Positions 6,451-9,024 of a stretch of DNA of 9,024 nucleotides are shown one piece after another. A model generated the notes under the pieces. It did no database searches and had not been told where the DNA came from. It was given only the letters and a program-made list of their open reading frames with translations. Origin of the DNA: Candidatus Zhuqueibacterota bacterium (lineage in GTDB: Bacteria > Zhuqueibacterota > Zhuqueibacteria > Zhuqueibacterales > Zhuqueibacteraceae); NCBI GenBank assembly GCA_013361015.1, contig JABWAN010000150.1:1-9024 (forward strand). Reading direction: 5' to 3'. The stretch's first letter is position 1, and every line of letters starts with the position of its first letter. A program made the translations under genes and the position numbers.

Positions 6451-7254
6451 TCAAGCACCTTTCGATACCAGCTTGCGCAGCAAATTGAACGGGCTGAGCA
6501 AAGAGCGCTTCTGCACCGGCTCCACGGGCAAAGGCTCCGGGGCTTTGATCTCTTCGCCGAGCAGCGCTTTGCGCGGATGCTCGTAGAACATCAATTGCGC
6601 GGTGCGTTCGCCCCACAATTCGCGAATGGTATTGTAGACTTGGCCGATGCGCATGGGGCGACGATGATCATTGTGGCCGTCGCTGCCGATGAAATGTATC
6701 AACCGGCTTTTGAGCAGCGCAATCGCGAGCGCTTTCACGCCTTCGCCATAGCGGCCTTCGAGGCTCGCGGCGTTCATTTGCAGAAGCGCGCCGCGTTGCA
6801 CGAAATCATACGCGCGGTCGGGATTTTTCAAGATGCCGAAGTTGCGCTCGGGGTGTGCGATGATGGGTGTTTTGCCGTTGAGAATGAGATCGAAAAATTT
6901 TTCATCCACCCCGCGCGGTATGCCCTGCATGGGAAATTCCACCAGAAAATAGCGGCCATTGTTGTTGAAAGTGGAGATGCGGTGATCCAATTCCATGTCG
7001 GGCTGATAATAAATCTCCGCGGCGAGGTGCAATACGAGCGGTACGCCGGCTTCCTCCAAGCGTTGCTTCATTTCAGCATATTTATTGAGAATCTCCGCTT
7101 CGAGCTTGTATTCCGTATTATCGAGAATGTGATGGGTGATGACGACTTCGGTGGTGCCGCTTTGCACCGCGGAGCGCGCCATGCGCAGCGATTCTTCCCA
7201 ATTTTCCGAACCATCGTCAATGCCTGGCAATAAGTGCGAATGTATGTCGATCAT
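6451..7254 (-). CDS. CpsB/YwqE-type tyrosine-protein phosphatase (PHP domain)
   Basis: A 267-residue PHP-fold phosphatase. Characterised relatives (CpsB, YwqE) dephosphorylate the tyrosine kinase that controls capsule or exopolysaccharide synthesis, using a metal cluster. The expected ligands are present: H5 and H7 in MIDIHSHLLPGIDDGS with D13/D14, H41/H42, E80, HPE at 134-136, and D192/H194 in SDGHND. A basic, partly amphipathic tail of about 30 residues (KRSLLSPFNLLRKLVSKGA) extends beyond the domain and might touch the membrane. The ATG at 7254 is fixed by the metal motif directly after it; AGGA six bases upstream is a modest ribosome site. No kinase, Wzx/Wzy or glycosyltransferase genes are in the window, so the polysaccharide link rests on the family. 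It lies between two TA modules and may be co-transcribed with the upstream one. Confidence 0.92.
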   Translation of the reverse strand: MIDIHSHLLPGIDDGSENWEESLRMARSAVQSGTTEVVITHHILDNTEYKLEAEILNKYAEMKQRLEEAGVPLVLHLAAEIYYQPDMELDHRISTFNNNGRYFLVEFPMQGIPRGVDEKFFDLILNGKTPIIAHPERNFGILKNPDRAYDFVQRGALLQMNAASLEGRYGEGVKALAIALLKSRLIHFIGSDGHNDHRRPMRIGQVYNTIRELWGERTAQLMFYEHPRKALLGEEIKAPEPLPVEPVQKRSLLSPFNLLRKLVSKGA

Positions 7255-7282
7255 GTCGTCCTGAGTTTAACAACCTCTTTGC

Positions 7283-7698
7283 TTATGAATGCGTGATGAA
7301 TCCCATAACATGGAAGTGATGATCATGGGTGAAGGCTTCCTGGAGTTTTTCTCTTTTCATGATTGCAAACGAAGTGCAATCCACCCAGGAAAAATCCTGA
7401 TCGTGATGCTTTGTGAAAGTCCGCCAGGCTTCTTCTTCAAGGCCTCGGTGACGCGCAGGACTTTCAGTAGGCCGCCTTTAATAAGCCGCGTAAATATTTC
7501 GTGAAAGCGCAACGCCTCTTCATAGCCCACTTTGTATCGCAAGGTTGTAAGCGATTCGCCAAAAACAAAATTGCTCGTAGCAAAAAAATATCCTGCCTCA
7601 AGCAGCCTTTCATTAATTTGGTCGGCGCGCTCATGATTGCTGTCTTGCTGATCTACCAAAGCCACCCACGCCCAACTGTCGATGAAGATGCGTTTCAT
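7283..7698 (-). pseudogene. PIN-domain (VapC-like) toxin with a one-base frameshift
   Basis: The first 88 or so residues read as a normal PIN toxin: MKRIFIDSWAW with the first acidic residue (D7), and FVFGES with the second (E). Between 7435 and 7441 the frame is lost. As it stands, translation runs to a stop at 7357 and gives a 113-residue protein with an unrelated basic tail. Shifting one base restores the missing C-terminus: EEAWRTF, then FSWVDCTSFAIM and AFTHDHHFHVMGF, which match the last acidic positions and final strand of PIN nucleases, ending at a TAA at 7283-7285. The repaired protein would be 138 residues, a normal VapC length. A single lost base in the GAAGAAGAAG stretch (LEEEAW to LKKKPG) explains it. 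The start overlaps the antitoxin stop as ATGA. The cause could be real inactivation, a sequencing error or frameshifting. Confidence 0.85.
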
Positions 7699-7949
7699 GG
7701 GCGAGGCTTGCCATAAAGATAAACGTCATGATTGTCGGCCGCATCATGGGGCGGTTTACTAGCGCCCAAGCCCTTGCCCAATTGTCGCATGAGCTGCCGC
7801 GCTTCCTGCAAACGCGCTTCGCGCTCCAACCGTTCCGAGACAAACGAAGCAAGAACTTCGTCGATCATTTTCCGGCTTTGCGAGGCGATTTCCTCGACGA
7901 GCTTGTAGTGGGCCGTCGGGATTTTGAGTTGAACGGTCGTGGTTTCCAT
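7695..7949 (-). CDS. Antitoxin of the PIN-type toxin-antitoxin module
   Basis: An 84-residue protein directly upstream of the PIN toxin, overlapping it by four bases (ATGA), the usual coupled TA order. The N-terminus TTVQLKIP followed by two helices looks like a ribbon-helix-helix-type DNA-binding part. The middle (about 35-58) is a charged helix, and the C-terminus ends with HDVYLYGKPRP, a short tail of the kind seen in antitoxins that thread along PIN toxins. GAGGTGA at 7954-7960 is a strong ribosome site 4 bases before the ATG. A 15-bp palindrome just upstream may be its operator. The frame is intact, so a functional antitoxin is predicted even if the toxin is dead. The assignment rests on context, size and tail rather than a recognised family name. 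Confidence 0.82.
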   Translation of the reverse strand: METTTVQLKIPTAHYKLVEEIASQSRKMIDEVLASFVSERLEREARLQEARQLMRQLGKGLGASKPPHDAADNHDVYLYGKPRP

Positions 7950-7965
7950 GATCTCACCTCTCTTG

Positions 7966-7980
7966 GTTTTCTATGAAAAC
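7966..7980. promoter_or_regulatory. Palindrome upstream of the antitoxin gene, candidate operator
   Basis: A perfect inverted repeat, GTTTTC-TAT-GAAAAC, lies 17 bases upstream of the antitoxin ATG and just ahead of its ribosome site. TA operons are typically repressed by the antitoxin or the complex at such palindromes. It could instead be a small hairpin in the leader RNA. Confidence 0.45.
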
Positions 7981-8070
7981 TCATTGATGAACGCTATAGT
8001 TCCAAACGTGCTCGGAAAGAATCTTCCATTGCACTAATCTGATAGCTTCATTTTAAAACTACACTTGACA

Positions 8071-8098
8071 TTCACAGCCATTTTGCATTCTTTACAAT
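8071..8098 (+). promoter_or_regulatory. Possible promoter of the lipoprotein gene
   Basis: TACAAT (8093-8098) has TTCACA (8071-8076) 16 bases upstream. A perfect TTGACA at 8065-8070 is also present but 22 bases away, which is too far for a standard sigma-70 site. This is the only promoter-like stretch found in the 244-base divergent gap on this strand. Confidence 0.4.
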
Positions 8099-8193
8099 GC
8101 CGCCGCAACTATTTTGGTTTCTGTTTTTTTCCTTCCTCGCGCCAATATTAGCAATCCATTTTCCCTTTAAAAACCCTAACGGAGGAGTATGCC

Positions 8194-8583
8194 ATGAAAA
8201 CGCGCATAGCTTTTGCTTTTGCCACGGTTTTGCTGCTCGCCTCTTTTGCTTGTAAAAAAGACGAGCCAACCAAATCAACGCCGTTGAACGTAAGCGGAAC
8301 ATGGACGGGCATCGGATTAACGACCGACAACAAAACCGTCTCATTTGAAATTTCAATTTCTCATTCAGGATCAACAATTACAGGAAGCGGATTCTCACAA
8401 ATTAGCGGGTCGTTGGTAAAAACAAATTTCAGTGTAAGCGGGACTATGAACGATCCCAATATATCCCTAACATTCAAGGAAGTTTTAGTGTTTTTTGACG
8501 GCACCGCTTCAGCCACCAGCATGAGCGGGGAATTGAGCGGCGTGCCAGTACAAAAAAGAGCAACAACTTTCACTAAGAAATAA
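8194..8583 (+). CDS. Small putative lipoprotein, beta-rich, function unknown
   Basis: A 129-residue exported protein, the only convincing plus-strand gene. The N-terminus is a signal peptide: MKTR, a hydrophobic run AFAFATVLLLASFA, then C20 followed by KKDEP. This is a likely lipid-attachment cysteine, although SFAC is a loose lipobox because position -3 is not leucine. The mature part is Ser/Thr/Gly-rich and alternates in strand-like fashion (GTWTGIGL, FEISISHSGSTITGSG, FSVSGTM), suggesting a small beta-barrel or sandwich like lipocalin-like domains. I do not recognise a family. GGAGGAG at 8181-8187 is a very strong ribosome site that fixes the start. Base composition is visibly more AT-rich than the large minus-strand genes. 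A promoter candidate lies at 8071-8098; no clear terminator follows. Confidence 0.85.
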   Translation: MKTRIAFAFATVLLLASFACKKDEPTKSTPLNVSGTWTGIGLTTDNKTVSFEISISHSGSTITGSGFSQISGSLVKTNFSVSGTMNDPNISLTFKEVLVFFDGTASATSMSGELSGVPVQKRATTFTKK

Positions 8584-8594
8584 AAAAACCGTGG

Positions 8595-8804
8595 CTACAG
8601 CGGTAGCTTCACTATCATCTTCTGCATTTTCTCAAAGCATTCAAGCGTACAACCGTGCGTGAAGGTGCCGCTGTCATAGCAAAGAAGCTTTTCCCCGTCG
8701 TCGTCGGCCCACTTCTCTAAGCGATCCAAATACATCGCGAGCGAATGTCGCAACGTGTGCGAACCCGAAGTAAGCCCGCTCTCGCCCTTCAATTTCACGC
8801 TCAC
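8595..8804 (-). CDS. Short hypothetical frame or gene remnant
   Basis: A 69-codon frame with a GTG start and no convincing ribosome site; an in-frame stop lies directly upstream of the GTG. The translation has mixed, protein-like composition (MYLDRLEKWADDDGEKLL; FEKMQKMIVKL) and contains HTLRHSLAMYL, which resembles the second conserved box of tyrosine recombinases. The following sequence does not continue as a recombinase would, and no catalytic tyrosine is seen. It runs convergently to the lipoprotein gene, their ends 11 bases apart. It could be a gene fragment or chance. Confidence 0.3.
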   Translation of the reverse strand: MSVKLKGESGLTSGSHTLRHSLAMYLDRLEKWADDDGEKLLCYDSGTFTHGCTLECFEKMQKMIVKLPL

Positions 8805-8890
8805 TCACTGGAATCGATAATTCAGCTCTTAACGCTACTGCTGATGGAAAGTGCCCCCATCTCCGCCTTCGCAGACTGACCAGCTTGATT

Positions 8891-9022
8891 CTAGAAATTG
8901 TGCAGCGTAGTACGCTCGGTAAAATTGTAGAAAGCGTGAACCTTTGTTTGGATTACTGTCGCTTCACTCTGGATGGGAACAACGTGCCAAGTGGTCTCTA
9001 CGAGAATCAGTGGAACGTCCGG
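8891..9022 (-). CDS. Possible C-terminal end of a gene entering from the right edge
   Basis: A minus-strand frame open from the window edge to a TAG at 8891, 43 residues (PDVPLILVETTWHVV... ending TERTTLHNF). I do not recognise it. A plus-strand frame over the same bases (about 8774-9024) is also open to the edge but has no ATG, so the coding strand cannot be settled here. The rest of 8805-9024 shows no RNA gene or repeat. Confidence 0.2.
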   Translation of the reverse strand, partial: PDVPLILVETTWHVVPIQSEATVIQTKVHAFYNFTERTTLHNF

Positions 9023-9024
9023 GT

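Noticed and set aside
5348..7949. CRISPR or a larger defence island
   Set aside because: No regularly spaced repeats and no Cas, restriction or other defence genes; the repeated segment comes from two paralogous antitoxin genes.
8590..8612. GCTAC-AGCG-GTAGC hairpin after the lipoprotein gene as a terminator
   Set aside because: The stem is only five base pairs and no T-run follows on the plus strand.

Overview
The window is 9 kb of bacterial chromosome-like DNA, GC-rich in its main genes, with nearly every gene on the minus strand. A sigma-54-dependent response regulator, a BatA-type von Willebrand protein and a PHP-family (CpsB-like) phosphatase point to a Gram-negative-type bacterium. The mixture, together with several toxin-antitoxin (TA) modules and many short intergenic repeats, reminds me of uncultivated FCB/KSB1/Calditrichota-like lineages. 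That placement is a guess, because no taxonomic marker gene is present.

Left part (1-5280), read right to left: a 709-residue BatA/VWA membrane protein, the ribosome-associated GTPase HflX, and the first 390 residues of an NtrC/NtrX-type regulator that leaves the window before its DNA-binding domain. Both gaps around hflX, 343 and 320 bases, carry one 115-bp repeat in opposite orientations. Each copy has a small ATTCC-nnn-GGAAT palindrome module on its outer side. In the left gap that module is doubled into a 69-bp inverted repeat with a perfect TATAAT in its loop, pointing at the regulator gene.

Middle part (5348-7949): two TA modules on either side of a CpsB/YwqE-type phosphatase gene. The first has the order DUF433 antitoxin, DUF5615-like PIN-related toxin, second DUF433 antitoxin. 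The two antitoxin genes are close paralogues that share a 36-bp identical stretch on either side of the toxin. The second module is an 84-residue antitoxin overlapping a PIN toxin whose frame is broken by one base, which removes its last catalytic acids. Antitoxin genes here have strong GAGGTG ribosome sites, unlike the large neighbouring genes.

Right part (7950-9024): a divergent gap with a 15-bp palindrome, a probable promoter, a plus-strand gene for a small putative lipoprotein with a strong ribosome site, and about 430 bases holding only weak candidate frames.

Most worth following up: the inverted repeats around hflX, the antitoxin-toxin-antitoxin arrangement, and the frameshifted PIN toxin. 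I see no CRISPR array, tRNA, rRNA or intact insertion sequence, and no clearly new defence system.
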